Assembly: GCA_017304135.1 (NCBI GenBank)
Contig: JAFLBB010000018.1
Location: 16,909-80,908 of the forward strand
Direction of reading: 5' to 3'
Source of the DNA: Acidobacteriota bacterium
GTDB taxonomy: Bacteria > Acidobacteriota > Terriglobia > Bryobacterales > Bryobacteraceae
DNA length: 64,000 bases
Below are positions 1-8,930 of the stretch, in pieces. The notes under the pieces are model-generated. The model was not told the DNA's origin, did no database searches, and saw only the letters and a program-made list of their open reading frames with translations. The position numbers and the translations under genes were made by a program. How positions within the stretch are numbered: position 1 is the first letter of the stretch; the number at the start of each line of letters is the position of its first letter.

Positions 1-1082
1 TTCTCAAGGTGGAGGCGAGCAAGTTCACCGAGGTCGGCTATGTCGGCCGCGATGTGGAATCGATGATCCGCGACCTGGTGGAGATTTCCATCGACATGGT
101 GCGCGAGGAGAAGCTCGACGAGGTGGCCGACCGCGCCGAGCGCAACGCCGAAGAGCGGCTGCTCGACCTGCTCATGCCGCCGCAGCCCGAAGGCGCCGAG
201 CCCGTGGAAAAGACGCGCGAGAAACTTCGCGACCGTCTGCGTGCCGGCAAGCTCGACGACCGCGTTGTTGAGGTGGATGTCAAGGAACGCGGGCCGACGT
301 TTGAAGTGGCCACCAACATGGGCGTCGAGGAGATGGACATCAACCTCAAGGAGATGCTCCCCAACTTCTTCGGCCAGCGTTCGCGCAAACGCAAGATGCG
401 CGTCAGCGAGGCCATGGACTACCTGATCCAGGAAGAGGAGCAGAAGCTCGTCGACATGGACCAGGTGACGCGCATCGCCATTGAGCGCGTCGAACGCAAC
501 GGCATCATCTTCCTCGACGAGGTGGACAAGATCGCCGGCCGCGAGGGCGGACAGGGTCCTGACGTGAGCCGCGAAGGTGTGCAGCGCGACATTCTGCCGA
601 TTGTCGAAGGCACGACCGTGAATACGCGCTATGGCTTTGTGCGCACAGACCACATCCTGTTTATCGCGGCGGGCGCGTTCCATGTCTCCAAGCCGAGCGA
701 TCTGATCCCTGAGCTGCAGGGTCGATTTCCCATCCGCGTGGAGTTGAAGTCACTCACCGAAGAGGACTTCATCCGCATTCTCAAGGAGCCCAAGGGCGCG
801 CTGGTGAAGCAGTATACGGCGCTGCTCGAAACCGAGGGCCTGGATCTCAACTTCACCGACGATTCGCTGGTGGAGATCGCGCGCATGGCGGCCCATGTCA
901 ACGAGACGACCGAGAACATCGGCGCGCGGCGGCTGCACACGATCATGGAAAAGGTGCTGGAGACGATCAGTTTCGAGGCGCCGGACATGAAGAAGCGCAA
1001 GGTGAAGATCGACACCGCCTACGTGCGGTCGCAGCTCTCGGAAATCGTGAAGGACCAGGACCTGAGCAAGTACATTTTGTGA
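1..1082 (+). CDS. hslU: ATP-dependent protease ATPase subunit HslU (5' truncated by window edge)
   Basis: AAA+ unfoldase that forms the HslUV (ClpYQ) cytoplasmic protease with the HslV peptidase. The visible 359 residues begin just after the Walker A region (reading [20 protein letters not shown], a strongly conserved HslU segment) and include the intermediate I-domain, a Walker B stretch ([14 protein letters not shown]), the sensor region around [26 protein letters not shown] and the C-terminal tail ending DLSKYIL that docks into HslV. The reading frame is open to base 1, so the start lies upstream and the GTG at 9 is internal. HslV is expected just upstream, which is knowledge of the family and not seen here. 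The stop overlaps the GTG of the next gene by 4 nt, suggesting translational coupling. Confidence 0.97.
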   Translation, partial: LKVEASKFTEVGYVGRDVESMIRDLVEISIDMVREEKLDEVADRAERNAEERLLDLLMPPQPEGAEPVEKTREKLRDRLRAGKLDDRVVEVDVKERGPTFEVATNMGVEEMDINLKEMLPNFFGQRSRKRKMRVSEAMDYLIQEEEQKLVDMDQVTRIAIERVERNGIIFLDEVDKIAGREGGQGPDVSREGVQRDILPIVEGTTVNTRYGFVRTDHILFIAAGAFHVSKPSDLIPELQGRFPIRVELKSLTEEDFIRILKEPKGALVKQYTALLETEGLDLNFTDDSLVEIARMAAHVNETTENIGARRLHTIMEKVLETISFEAPDMKKRKVKIDTAYVRSQLSEIVKDQDLSKYIL

Positions 1083-1999
1083 GGAACCTGGCGCTTCTCC
1101 CCCTCAGCCTCCTGCTCGCCGCGTGCGGCTACGTAGGCGATCCGCTGCCGCCCTCGCTGCACATTCCGCTGGCGGTGGCTGATTTGCGGGCCGAGCAGAA
1201 GGTGGACCGCTTGGAAGTGCGCTTCACGCTGCCTGAGCTGACCACCGACAATGCCGGCATCAGGCGCTTTCAGGATGTCGAGTTGCGAGCCGGATCACCA
1301 GGCTCCGAGCGGCGCATCCCCGTAGCACAGACCGCGCCGGGGGCGGTGGAGGTGAGCGTACCGGTGGCCGAGTGGGGCGGAACGTCCGTGAGTTTCCGCG
1401 TTCGCAGCCAGGGCATTCGCGGGCGTTGGAGCGATTGGTCGGCGGCGGTGACCGTGGCCGTGGCGCAGCCGGTGTCCGCACCCTTGGTGAAGGCCGAGGC
1501 GACCACAGGGGGAGTGAAGCTCTCCTGGGAGGCTGCGGCGGGTGAGCAATATCTGGTGTTTCGCACCGCGGCCGGTGAAGCCACCGTTACGCAGATCGGC
1601 GAGTCGACCGGCGCCAGCTACTTGGATGCCACAGCCGTGTTCGATCAGACCTACACCTACCGGGTGCGCAGCGCGGGCAGCCCGCTTTCGCAACCGGTGG
1701 AGATCACGCCTCGCGACACCTTCGCGCCGCCCGCCCCGGCGGGGCTTTCGGCCGTGGAGGCAACCGCGTCGGTCCAACTCAGTTGGAACCCTGTGGAGTC
1801 CGCCGACCTGGCCGCCTACCAGGTGTACCGCGCCGAGGGCGATGGCCCCTTTGTCCGCACCGGAGGCCGTCTCACCGCGCCCAGCTACACCGACCGCGAT
1901 CTCCGCCCCGGGGTCCGCCTGCGCTACCGGGTGACCGCTCTCGACGCCGCCGGCAACGAAAGCGAGCCATCGCAAACTGCCGTAGTTCCAACGCCTTGA
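1079..1999 (+). CDS. Lipoprotein with two fibronectin type III domains
   Basis: 306 aa. The N-terminus has a hydrophobic stretch ending in LLAACGY, a clear lipobox, so the mature protein is probably lipid-anchored through the Cys at residue 16. A beta-rich segment covers residues about 28-125, followed by two Fn3-like repeats (about 130-210 and 213-300) with typical VKLSWEAA and VQLSWNPV strands and YTYRVRSAG / [18 protein letters not shown] ends. Such domains mediate protein or surface binding; no enzymatic motif is visible. The GTG start overlaps the hslU stop (GTGA), so it is probably cotranscribed with hslU although no functional link is known. The exact role is unknown. Confidence 0.8.
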   Translation: MRNLALLPLSLLLAACGYVGDPLPPSLHIPLAVADLRAEQKVDRLEVRFTLPELTTDNAGIRRFQDVELRAGSPGSERRIPVAQTAPGAVEVSVPVAEWGGTSVSFRVRSQGIRGRWSDWSAAVTVAVAQPVSAPLVKAEATTGGVKLSWEAAAGEQYLVFRTAAGEATVTQIGESTGASYLDATAVFDQTYTYRVRSAGSPLSQPVEITPRDTFAPPAPAGLSAVEATASVQLSWNPVESADLAAYQVYRAEGDGPFVRTGGRLTAPSYTDRDLRPGVRLRYRVTALDAAGNESEPSQTAVVPTP

Positions 2000-2050
2000 T
2001 ATACTGTGAGGGTCCGTCCCTCTCGAGAAGCCAGCTCTGGAGCACCCACT

Positions 2051-2713
2051 ATGAAACTATTCCTCGACACCGCAAACCTCGACGAACTGCGCAAAGGCGC
2101 ATCCTGGGGCATCGTCGACGGCGTCACCACCAATCCCTCCCTGATCGCCAAGGAAGGCGTTCCGCTGGAGCAGCAGATTGCCAAGATCTGCGAGATCGTA
2201 GACGGCGAGATCAGCGCCGAGGTCGTTTCGACCAAACATGAGGAGATGGTGGAGGAGGCCTACAAGCTTTCGCGCATCCACAAACATGTCGTTGTCAAGG
2301 TGCCGCTGACCCGCGACGGCATTCAGACCTGCGCCAAGCTCTCCAAGGAAGGCATCCGCTTCAACGTCACCCTATGCTTCTCGCCGGCCCAGGCGCTGCT
2401 GGCGGCCAAGGCCGGGGCCCACTTCGTCAGTCCCTTCGTGGGCCGCTTTGACGACATCGCCACCGAGGGCATGGAGTTGATCCGCCAGATCGTCAAGATC
2501 TATCACAACTACGGATTCAAAACGCAAGTTCTGGCCGCTTCGCTCCGCTCGCCGCTGCACGTCGCCCAGGCAGCGCTGGCGGGCTCTCATGTCGGCACGC
2601 TGCCGTTTAAGGTGCTCGACCAGATGTTCAACCATCCGCTCACCGACCGCGGCCTGGAGCAGTTCCTCAAGGACTACGCCAAGGCCTTCGATACCGCTCC
2701 GGTGAGCCGCTAG
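2051..2713 (+). CDS. tal: Transaldolase / fructose-6-phosphate aldolase family protein
   Basis: 220 aa, the length of the short (FSA/TalC/MipB) transaldolase class. The N-terminus [15 protein letters not shown], the [13 protein letters not shown] motif and [22 protein letters not shown] containing the Schiff-base lysine (KVP) are diagnostic. [31 protein letters not shown] follows as expected. Cytoplasmic enzyme of the non-oxidative pentose phosphate pathway, transferring dihydroxyacetone between sugar phosphates, or aldol cleavage of fructose 6-phosphate; the two activities cannot be separated by eye. I chose the ATG at 2051 because the conserved N-terminus begins there, although the frame is open further upstream. 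A TATACT hexamer at 2000-2005 could be its -10. Confidence 0.93.
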   Translation: MKLFLDTANLDELRKGASWGIVDGVTTNPSLIAKEGVPLEQQIAKICEIVDGEISAEVVSTKHEEMVEEAYKLSRIHKHVVVKVPLTRDGIQTCAKLSKEGIRFNVTLCFSPAQALLAAKAGAHFVSPFVGRFDDIATEGMELIRQIVKIYHNYGFKTQVLAASLRSPLHVAQAALAGSHVGTLPFKVLDQMFNHPLTDRGLEQFLKDYAKAFDTAPVSR

Positions 2714-2746
2714 TCTGGCACGCAGGCGGAGAATCGAAATCGAGGC

Positions 2747-3187
2747 ATGATGACCCCATTCGAGCGCCTGGCGCTGCTCGCCGTGGTCGCTATCGTCCTC
2801 GTTGCCGCCGCCATCCAGATTCTGTTCAAACTGCGGTTGACGCCGCCTGAGAGGGAACGCCGCCGCCGCGCCATGATCAATCGCATTGGCCGCATGAGCG
2901 ACGCCATGCTCACCGACATGCACGGCGATACCTTGTATTACCTCTATTCGGTCAACGGGGTCGACTACAACGCCTCACAAGACGTATCTGCCCTCCGTGA
3001 CCGTGTGCCGGTTGAGCCGTCCCAGTTGATTGGCCACATTACGTTGAAATATGCGCCGCGGAATCCGGCCAACTCCATCGTCATCTGCGAGGAGTGGTCG
3101 GGCCTGCGTGTGCGAACCCAGGGCTCCGGGGCATCGCCCGTGCCTGTTTCCACCCACTCTGCATTGAAGGAGAACGAAATCGGATGA
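2747..3187 (+). CDS. Small membrane-anchored protein of unknown function (DUF3592-like layout)
   Basis: 146 aa. One N-terminal transmembrane helix (residues about 8-30), then a basic juxtamembrane stretch (RERRRRAMINRIGRM) and a beta-rich domain containing LYYLYSVNGVDYNASQDVS and ITLKYAPRNPANSIV. The pattern of a short sequence asking for 'Y.V.G..Y.asQ.v' followed by 'v.Y.P.nP..S.v' resembles the DUF3592 family of membrane proteins, but the match is by eye. Its stop overlaps the ATG of the next gene (ATGA), so the two are probably translated from one message. Function unknown. Confidence 0.6.
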   Translation: MMTPFERLALLAVVAIVLVAAAIQILFKLRLTPPERERRRRAMINRIGRMSDAMLTDMHGDTLYYLYSVNGVDYNASQDVSALRDRVPVEPSQLIGHITLKYAPRNPANSIVICEEWSGLRVRTQGSGASPVPVSTHSALKENEIG

Positions 3188-3576
3188 AGAAACTGATGAA
3201 CCTGAAAACCGTGCTCACAGCCGCCCTTGCTCTCACCCTGCTCGGCGCCGGCGCACTGATTGCCGCCAATAAGTATGGCAAGCCGACGTCAGTGATCCAC
3301 GTGGTCACCGTGCGTTGGAAGGCCGAAGCCACCCCGGCGCAGATCGATGCCGCCATCGCTGGCGTCGAAAAGGTCGCCGCCAATTACCCCGGCATCAAGA
3401 ACGTCTGGATCAAAACCCTCAAGGTCCAGGGCCAGGGGTACAAGAACGCCTTCGTGATGGAGTTCAAGTCCGAAGCTGACCTGAAGAATTACACCGACAG
3501 CGAAGCGCAGAAGGAGTGGTACAAGCTCTACCTGCCCATCCGCGACCAGTCCACGACCCACGACATTACGAACTAG
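3184..3576 (+). CDS. Exported Dabb (stress-responsive A/B barrel) domain protein
   Basis: 130 aa. A signal peptide (residues 1-27, ALALTLLGAGALIAANK) precedes a single Dabb ferredoxin-like domain: VIHVVTVRWKAEATPAQIDAA...V at 36-62, followed by VMEFKSEADLKNYTDSEAQKEW and a terminal DQSTTHDITN. Dabb domains are dimeric alpha-beta barrels found in stress proteins and in some cyclases; the presence of an export signal is a variation often seen in Acidobacteria and Planctomycetes. Coupled by a 4-nt overlap to the upstream membrane protein. A strong hairpin (3597-3634) follows and separates it from the convergent cold-shock gene. Confidence 0.75.
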   Translation: MKKLMNLKTVLTAALALTLLGAGALIAANKYGKPTSVIHVVTVRWKAEATPAQIDAAIAGVEKVAANYPGIKNVWIKTLKVQGQGYKNAFVMEFKSEADLKNYTDSEAQKEWYKLYLPIRDQSTTHDITN

Positions 3577-3596
3577 GAACTGTCCCTCAGAACAGA

Positions 3597-3634
3597 AAAG
3601 CGGGGTGAAGGTGTCTGGACCTTCACCCCGCTTT
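3597..3634. terminator. Bidirectional hairpin terminator
   Basis: A perfect 16-bp inverted repeat (3597-3612 with 3619-3634, 6-nt loop) lies between two convergent genes, with A-rich sequence before and T-rich sequence after. It could end transcription from both the Dabb gene and csp. Confidence 0.85.
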
Positions 3635-3658
3635 CTATTCTTGACTCGACTGGGAGGA

Positions 3659-3862
3659 TTAAACCTTCTGGACGTTTTCGGCCTGCAGACCTTTCGGCCC
3701 CTGCTTCACTTCAAACTCCACTTCGATGCCGTTATCGAGCGTGCGATAACCTGACATCGCAATAGCGCTGAAATGCACGAACACATCCTCGCCGCTGGCG
3801 CGCTGGATAAAACCATAGCCTTTGGCGTTGTTGAACCACTTCACGATACCCTTTTCTCTCAC
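3659..3862 (-). CDS. cspA: Cold-shock domain protein (CspA family)
   Basis: 67 aa single cold-shock domain, the usual length. It has the nucleic-acid binding motifs RNP1 (KGYGFIQ, residues 14-20) and RNP2 (VFVHFSAI, 27-34) and begins with [17 protein letters not shown]. It acts as an RNA chaperone in the cytoplasm. The GTG start at 3862 is supported by AGGAGA about 8 nt upstream. In this family expression is usually set by the long 5' leader; about 100 nt of upstream sequence contains no gene. The symbol is by family, since paralogues cannot be distinguished. Confidence 0.95.
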   Translation of the reverse strand: MREKGIVKWFNNAKGYGFIQRASGEDVFVHFSAIAMSGYRTLDNGIEVEFEVKQGPKGLQAENVQKV

Positions 3863-3937
3863 AACTTCTTCTCCTGCACGATTGGATCGTCTTCGCGGCT
3901 GGTCGTTCGGCGGCTTTTTCCGGGTTTGAAAACGCGA

Positions 3938-3964
3938 AAAGCTACGGGCGTAACCCGTAGCTTT
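3938..3964 (-). terminator. Terminator of the DUF4126 gene
   Basis: Inverted repeat AAAGCTACGGG / CCCGTAGCTTT (3938-3948 with 3954-3964, 5-nt loop). Read on the minus strand it is followed by TTTTCGCGTTTT, about 85 nt after the stop of the minus-strand gene ending at 4048. Confidence 0.7.
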
Positions 3965-4047
3965 CTTTCACCTTACAATCCAAGACCATGCGACATCTTC
4001 AGTCCTTGCGGACTGAAGCAGAATTGTCTCAGAACTGCCCGAAGTGG

Positions 4048-5007
4048 TCAAGACATTTCTGCGGAATCTTGTAGCGGTAAACCTCTGGCGTTTTGGAAGG
4101 GAGGCCCAAATGGGGTGACTTGCCGCGACTCCCAACATTTTCGCCACTCCTTTGTCAGATAAAAGCTGGTCCCATCTGGCAGAAGGATCACCTCGGCGAA
4201 CAGTCCCCGGCTCATGGTGGCCTGCCGCCACCCCTGGATATCGCACTTCCGGGTCCGAAACCAGCGCCTGTAGAAGAACGAGTCCCCGACCAGATAGCCC
4301 GAGACGAGGCGGGGCAGGCGGCCTTTTCGGGCAAATAAGCGGACGGGGATCCCCGTGCAGGCGCGCTCCAGCACCCACGCCGGGACGTCGGCGGCGCCGG
4401 CGTCGAACAGGAACGAGAAGACCCGCCCCAGGAAACAGGCCACGATGAACCGTAGAATTCGCGCCAGCACCGGCAGCATCCACAGCATCGCCAGCAGGAG
4501 CGCGCTCAGGACGGGCAGGGCGATGTGGGGATACTGGTAGGTGAAGAGCAACAGGGCGACGACTCCGAAATCCTCGGCCAGGCTGATGAGCGAGTGCGTG
4601 CCCGGCTCGGGTGCGGCATGGGCCAGCAGCCGCACCCCCATTTTCGTGGAGTGAGTTCCCAAGGCCACGGAGCCGGCGAACAGGACGGCGGCAATCTGGG
4701 CCAGCGGGCTCCACTGCGCCGCGGCCCCGAAGGCGAGCATGGCCGCGCCGACCGGCCGGATGAAGGTGTGCAGCCCATCCCAGAGCGGCGTGACGAACGG
4801 CACCTTGTCGGCGACGAATTCGGCGACATAGAACGCCCCGGCCACGATCAGCACGGCGGGGTGGCTCACTACGGCTAACTCCGGCGGCAGGCCGGAGATG
4901 AGCCCATAGCGCAGGCCCAGCCCCAGCGTGAGGATGGCGGCATAGAGGTTGACGCCCGAAACGAGGGCGATCCCCAGGATCGCCGATAGCGCTTCTACTG
5001 ATTTCAC
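4048..5007 (-). CDS. DUF4126 family membrane protein
   Basis: 319 aa. About six hydrophobic helices occupy residues 5-200: ILGIALVSGVNLYAAILTLGLGLRYG at the N-terminus, then AVLIVAGAFYVAEFVADKVPFV, and several Gly/Ala-rich helices. The opening 'G.NLY...L..GL..R.G' and the 'FVADK.P...PLWD..H' segment fit DUF4126. The last ~100 residues are soluble and basic, including GLFAEVILLPDGTSFYLTKEW, an addition not in the core family. GTG start at 5007 with GGTGAG upstream. It follows the GlsB/YeaQ gene by 16 nt and is presumably in its operon. Function unknown. Confidence 0.72.
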   Translation of the reverse strand: MKSVEALSAILGIALVSGVNLYAAILTLGLGLRYGLISGLPPELAVVSHPAVLIVAGAFYVAEFVADKVPFVTPLWDGLHTFIRPVGAAMLAFGAAAQWSPLAQIAAVLFAGSVALGTHSTKMGVRLLAHAAPEPGTHSLISLAEDFGVVALLLFTYQYPHIALPVLSALLLAMLWMLPVLARILRFIVACFLGRVFSFLFDAGAADVPAWVLERACTGIPVRLFARKGRLPRLVSGYLVGDSFFYRRWFRTRKCDIQGWRQATMSRGLFAEVILLPDGTSFYLTKEWRKCWESRQVTPFGPPFQNARGLPLQDSAEMS

Positions 5008-5023
5008 TTGCTCACCCCCCTGC

Positions 5024-5275
5024 TCACTTCGGCTGCTTCATGCGCCGGCCGATCCACAAAATGAGGATCGCACCGATGGTGGCCATGATAAATCCGGCCG
5101 GCTGGCCTTCTTCATACAGGCCGAGAAACCGGCCCAGGAAGCCTCCCACCACGGCCCCGGCGATGCCGAGAAGGACAGTGATCAGGCAGCCGTGTGAGTC
5201 CTTGCCCGGCATGAGGTACTTCGCCAGGGTTCCTACGATGGCTCCGAAAATGACCCAACCGATGATGCCGAACAT
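5024..5275 (-). CDS. GlsB/YeaQ/YmgE family small stress membrane protein
   Basis: 83 aa with three hydrophobic helices and the family pattern IIGWVIFGAIVGTLAKYLMPGKD...GCLITVLLGIAGAVVGGFLGRFLG. These are inner-membrane proteins induced by general stress in many bacteria; no enzymatic role is known. The ATG at 5275 is preceded by GGAAGGAGG. First gene of a two-gene unit with the DUF4126 gene. Confidence 0.9.
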   Translation of the reverse strand: MFGIIGWVIFGAIVGTLAKYLMPGKDSHGCLITVLLGIAGAVVGGFLGRFLGLYEEGQPAGFIMATIGAILILWIGRRMKQPK

Positions 5276-5317
5276 GCGGCCTCCTTCCCACTCTGAATAA
5301 GAAACGTACGCGGAGCG

Positions 5318-6394
5318 TCAGGGGTTCAGAAAACCCGCATCGGCGCCGAGCAAATGGGCGGCAAAGCGAAGTCCCTCAATCGTAACTCCATTCAGCGGAA
5401 GCCCCTCGGCCTTGTAGCGCACCTGAATGGCCGCCTCCATGCCGCCCGGCGCATACAGTTGATCGGCCCCGGCGCGCCGCCGGCTGGTGCGAATCTCGCG
5501 CACCACCTCGTCGGCCCGTTCGCGGAAATGCATGGGGTCAGTAAAGGCGGCGATGTTGAGGGCGAGGAAGAAGTGGCCGTCAGCTCCCGCTTTGGGCCCG
5601 TCGGTCATGTTGCCGAGGCGGGTTCCATAGCTGGCCCCGGAAAGTAGGGTGGAGAGCATGCCGAACACAATGGCCAGGCCGGTGCCTTTGAATTCGCCGA
5701 TGGGCTGGAGGAGTCCGGCCAAAGCCTGAGCCGCATCCGTCGTCGGCTCGCCGTTTTCATCGAAGGCCCAGGTGGCCGGGATGGGTTCTCCCTTTTGCTG
5801 GAAGACGCGAATCTTACCGTGGGAGCTATAGCTGAAAGCGGCGTCCAGGACGACGGCGGCTTCCTCGCGGGTGGGAATGGCGACAGCCAGCGGGTTGATG
5901 CCGACGATCTTCTCCACGCCGCCCCAGGGAGCCATCGTGGGCAGGGCATTGGTGGCGCAGACGCCCACCATGCCGTGCCCGAGCGCTTCCATGGCGTAGT
6001 AGAACATCGCCCCGCAGTGGTTGGATCCGCGCACAGCGGCGAAGGCCACACCAACCGCCGCCGCGCGCTCAATCGCCGCTCGCATCGCAAACATGGCCGC
6101 CACCTGGCCCATCGCATTGGAGCCATCCACCACCAGGGCCGCGCCGTTCTCACTCACCAACTCGGGCCGGCCAGCCGGGTCAACGCCCCCCGTGCGCAGC
6201 TTGGCCACATACTCGGGCACCCGCAGTACGCCGTGCGAGTGGACGCCGCGCTCATCGGCGGTAACCAGCGAATCGGCCACCAGCGCGGCATCCGCGCCGC
6301 TCATGCCACAGCGCTCAAACAGATCGGCGGTGAACACGCGCAGCGATCCGGCGTTGACACGCCGCTCGCGTTCCGTCCCGGGATACCAGCTCAT
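5318..6394 (-). CDS. Malate/L-lactate dehydrogenase family (Ldh_2) oxidoreductase
   Basis: 358 aa, the family length. Conserved features include ADERGVHSHGVLRVPEYVAKLRTGGV (catalytic His in the SHG motif), AVRGSNHCGAMFYYAMEAL, and INPLAVAIPT. The family uses NAD(P)H to interconvert 2-hydroxy and 2-oxo acids (malate, lactate, ureidoglycolate, 2,3-diketogulonate). Substrate cannot be read from sequence. The next gene, divergent, is an SMP-30 sugar lactonase, which makes a role in sugar-acid breakdown plausible. A TAGGCT hexamer lies about 8 nt before the ATG. Confidence 0.88.
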   Translation of the reverse strand: MSWYPGTERERRVNAGSLRVFTADLFERCGMSGADAALVADSLVTADERGVHSHGVLRVPEYVAKLRTGGVDPAGRPELVSENGAALVVDGSNAMGQVAAMFAMRAAIERAAAVGVAFAAVRGSNHCGAMFYYAMEALGHGMVGVCATNALPTMAPWGGVEKIVGINPLAVAIPTREEAAVVLDAAFSYSSHGKIRVFQQKGEPIPATWAFDENGEPTTDAAQALAGLLQPIGEFKGTGLAIVFGMLSTLLSGASYGTRLGNMTDGPKAGADGHFFLALNIAAFTDPMHFRERADEVVREIRTSRRRAGADQLYAPGGMEAAIQVRYKAEGLPLNGVTIEGLRFAAHLLGADAGFLNP

Positions 6395-6453
6395 GGCGGC
6401 CTAGCCTACCAGATCAACCGGGCCGCGACAGGAAGGCGCGCCAGCGGCCACGA

Positions 6454-6459
6454 TACAAT
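6454..6459 (+). promoter_or_regulatory. Candidate -10 hexamer of a leaderless transcript
   Basis: TACAAT eight bases before the ATG at 6468, with no Shine-Dalgarno and no clear -35. Transcription would start at or within two bases of the start codon. Confidence 0.45.
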
Positions 6460-6467
6460 CTCAACCG

Positions 6468-7445
6468 ATGCTCTTCCACACCGAATCCCTCCCCGTCGAA
6501 CTCACCCGCGCCGACGCAGCGCTGGACCGCATTGTCGCCTCATCGGCCACCATCGAGCGCCTTGGCCGCGGCTTTATCTTCACCGAAGGCCCCATCTGGA
6601 GGCCCCGCGATAACGACCTCATCTTCAGCGACATCCCCGCCAACTCGGCCTTCCGCTGGCGCCCCGTCTCCGCCAACGGTTCGAAAACCGGCGATATCGA
6701 GCTCTTCCGCAAGCCCAGCGGCTACTGGAACACCGACCTGCCGCCTGGCGCCTTCCTTGGCTCCAACGGTATGACGCTGGACGGCAACCACCGGCTCGTG
6801 ATCTGCGAACACTCCTCGGGCCGAGTGACACGCCTCGAGCACGACCTTTCGTTGACTGTACTTGCCGCCACCTATGACGGCAAGCGGCTCAATTCCCCCA
6901 ACGATTGCGTCCACCATTCCAGCGGCGACCTCTACTTCACGGATCCCCCCTATGGCTTCGTGGGCATGGACGATGACCCCAAGAAGGAGCTCGATTTCTG
7001 CGGTGTCTACCGCATCCGGCAGGGTAAGTTGCAGCTACTTTTCAAAGACCCGGCCGTGAAGCGGCCCAACGGTCTCGCCTTTTCGCCGGACGAGAAGGTG
7101 ATGTACCTTTCCAACTCCGATCCGGAGCGGAAAATCTGGATGCGGTTCGATGTGGGGGACGACGGGACACTCACCAACGGCAGTGTGTTCGCCGACGTGA
7201 CCGCGCAGACCGCCGGCGGATTGCCGGATGGCATGAAGATCGACAAGGAAGGGACGCTCTACTGCACAGGGCCGAACGGAGTGTGGGTGTTCGCCCCTTC
7301 AGGCAAACACCTCGGCACAATTCACTTCCCCGAGGTCCCAGCCAACCTCCACTGGGGCGATGCCGATGCGCGGATGCTGTACGTCACCGCGCGCACGGGC
7401 CTCTACCGGATCCACCTCGGCGTTCCGGGCATTCGTCCCGAATAG
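6468..7445 (+). CDS. SMP-30/gluconolactonase/LRE family protein
   Basis: 325 aa six-bladed beta-propeller lactonase. Metal-site landmarks are visible: the N-terminal FTEGPIWRPRDNDLIFSDIPAN (metal Glu), LNSPNDCVHHSSGDLYFTDPPYGF (Asn), and FSPDEKVMYLSNSDPERKIW (Asp region), with DGMKIDKEGTLYCTGPNGVWVF near the end. Family members hydrolyse sugar lactones such as gluconolactone using a divalent cation. No signal peptide, so probably cytoplasmic. Probably leaderless (see 6454). Its last 147 bases overlap the convergent unknown gene at 7299-8192. Confidence 0.9.
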   Translation: MLFHTESLPVELTRADAALDRIVASSATIERLGRGFIFTEGPIWRPRDNDLIFSDIPANSAFRWRPVSANGSKTGDIELFRKPSGYWNTDLPPGAFLGSNGMTLDGNHRLVICEHSSGRVTRLEHDLSLTVLAATYDGKRLNSPNDCVHHSSGDLYFTDPPYGFVGMDDDPKKELDFCGVYRIRQGKLQLLFKDPAVKRPNGLAFSPDEKVMYLSNSDPERKIWMRFDVGDDGTLTNGSVFADVTAQTAGGLPDGMKIDKEGTLYCTGPNGVWVFAPSGKHLGTIHFPEVPANLHWGDADARMLYVTARTGLYRIHLGVPGIRPE

Positions 7446-8192
7446 GAAGGGCTGCCCCCAATAGAGGGCAGCCCGCCTAACCGGCGGGGACATTGTGGGG
7501 TGTGGGTTGTTGGGTCTGTCCTTCGCCGGTACTCCATCAAAGACGAAGGAAGGGGGGCGGTAGTTCCCTTCCCGGCGATATTCGTATCGAGAAATTTCGA
7601 TCGCCAACCCCCAACCGATCGCCGCCAGGAAGGCGAGGCCCCAGACGAGCACCGGGCGCACGGCACCCCAGTCCCGCTTCGCGGCCGGGTGTTCAAAGAA
7701 GCTCCCCACCGGTAAAGCCGGGCGAGATGGACTCGACATGGCTTCCTGCAACGCCGCCAATCGTTCCCGCGCCGCCTGCTCTCTTCTGTGGCGCATGGGA
7801 AGCAGAATCCGCCTGCCGTTGACGAGCTTCACCCCAATTCGCCAGGTACTTCCTTCCTTGGCCACATGGATGCGGTCGAGCGTGAGCTTCTCAATCTCCT
7901 CCATCCGGAGGTCTCGGGACTTCGCTGCGCAGGGCAGCGGCCCGTAAGTGACCCGGATGCCGCTCGCGTCGGCCTCCATGTGCGACTGTTCCAACAGCAT
8001 CACCAGCGAGCCGTAGAACCACAGCCCGACGAACGGAGAGCCCGCCAGGATGCCGCGCAGGTCCGGCTCCCCATCATTCCATCCCAGCATGGCCATGATG
8101 GCGGCGTAGGCGATGGCGAGCAGCATCAGGGGGATGGAGGCGAGCCGCGGAAGGATGCGCGAGGTGATGCGCAACCCGGGTTGCGGGTTCAT
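7299..8192 (-). CDS. Membrane protein of unknown function
   Basis: 297 aa. Two N-terminal transmembrane helices (about 17-37 and 46-66), a soluble middle domain (EADASGIRVTYGPLPCAAKSRDLRMEEIEKLTLDRI, resembling a PH-like/bPH membrane-associated fold), and a third helix at about 183-200 (VLVWGLAFLAAIGWGLAI). The ATG at 8192 overlaps the stop of the TrmJ-like gene (ATGA), which supports this start. Odd feature: the last ~50 residues run through the hairpin at 7449-7474 and then antisense across the 3' end of the SMP-30 gene, so the natural C-terminus may have been lost by stop mutation or frameshift. No recognised function. Confidence 0.55.
   Translation of the reverse strand: MNPQPGLRITSRILPRLASIPLMLLAIAYAAIMAMLGWNDGEPDLRGILAGSPFVGLWFYGSLVMLLEQSHMEADASGIRVTYGPLPCAAKSRDLRMEEIEKLTLDRIHVAKEGSTWRIGVKLVNGRRILLPMRHRREQAARERLAALQEAMSSPSRPALPVGSFFEHPAAKRDWGAVRPVLVWGLAFLAAIGWGLAIEISRYEYRREGNYRPPSFVFDGVPAKDRPNNPHPTMSPPVRRAALYWGQPFLFGTNARNAEVDPVEARARGDVQHPRIGIAPVEVGWDLGEVNCAEVFA
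7449..7474 (+). terminator. Hairpin after the SMP-30 gene
   Basis: GGGCTGCCC / GGGCAGCCC (7449-7457 with 7466-7474), four bases after the stop. No T-run follows. On the opposite strand it lies inside the predicted C-terminal coding part of the convergent gene. Confidence 0.55.
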
Positions 8193-8923
8193 TCGCCGCG
8201 ATCCACCTTCCAACTGATCTGCCGCAACATGCCCAGCCACATCGCCGCGTCCTTGTCCGACAACCCCAGCCGCCGCACCATCCGCCGCACCTTCAATTCC
8301 GTCGAGGCGGCGGTCTTGGGGTTCGTGTATCCGCTGCGCGCCAGGATGGCACTGAACTGCGAGGCGATGCGGTCAACAGCCTCTCCCTCGGCGGCATGGA
8401 TCGTCTTGGCTTTGCGGTCGGGGGCGCGCCCGTCGCGGACCAGTTCATAGAGGCAGACGGCGACGGCCTGGCCGAGGTTCATCGACTCGTGCTCAGCCCG
8501 GGTGGGGATGCGCATCAGCCAGTGGCAGTAGCTGAGGTCGTCGTTGGAAAGGCCAAATTTCTCGCTGCCAAAAAGCAGGGCGACACCACGGCCGCCCTCG
8601 GCGAGATGCCGCTTCATCAGGCGGGCGCCACGCTCCAGCCGGCGAAGAGGAGTTTGCGGGTCGCGATGGCCGAGTGAGGCGGTCCCGACCACGAGCGAAC
8701 AATCGGCCACCGCGTCGGCCACGCTTGGGAATTCGCGCGCCGAGGCCATCAGGGCGGAGGCGCCAACGGCGGAGCGGGCTTCGCGGAAGGCGACATCGTA
8801 GGCGTTCACCAGGCGCAGGTCGGCGAAGCCGAAGTTAGACATGGCGCGCGCCGCGGCCCCGATGTTGAGCGGGTTCCGCGGCGCGACGAGAATGACTTTG
8901 AGTTGTCCGTTGCCGGGTGTGAT
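8189..8923 (-). CDS. TrmJ-like SpoU-family RNA 2'-O-methyltransferase, non-canonical start
   Basis: SPOUT-fold methyltransferase of the TrmH/TrmJ branch, which 2'-O-methylates the ribose of tRNA position 32 in characterised TrmJ. Motifs: SLVVGTASLGHRD, GVALLFGSEKFGLSNDDLSYC (motif 2) and RIPTRAEHESMNLGQAVAVCLYELVRDG (motif 3), then a helical C-terminal extension typical of TrmJ. The first in-frame ATG (8842) would delete the conserved motif-1 strand; reading upstream in the same frame gives LKVILVAPRNPLNIGAAARAM, clearly part of the protein. No ATG, GTG or TTG exists between there and an in-frame TGA at 8938. An AGGTAAGG sits 5-6 nt before ATC at 8923, which I take as the start (244 aa), with moderate certainty. 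Follows korB by 7 nt. Confidence 0.82.
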   Translation of the reverse strand: MTPGNGQLKVILVAPRNPLNIGAAARAMSNFGFADLRLVNAYDVAFREARSAVGASALMASAREFPSVADAVADCSLVVGTASLGHRDPQTPLRRLERGARLMKRHLAEGGRGVALLFGSEKFGLSNDDLSYCHWLMRIPTRAEHESMNLGQAVAVCLYELVRDGRAPDRKAKTIHAAEGEAVDRIASQFSAILARSGYTNPKTAASTELKVRRMVRRLGLSDKDAAMWLGMLRQISWKVDRGE

Positions 8924-8930
8924 AGGAGCC

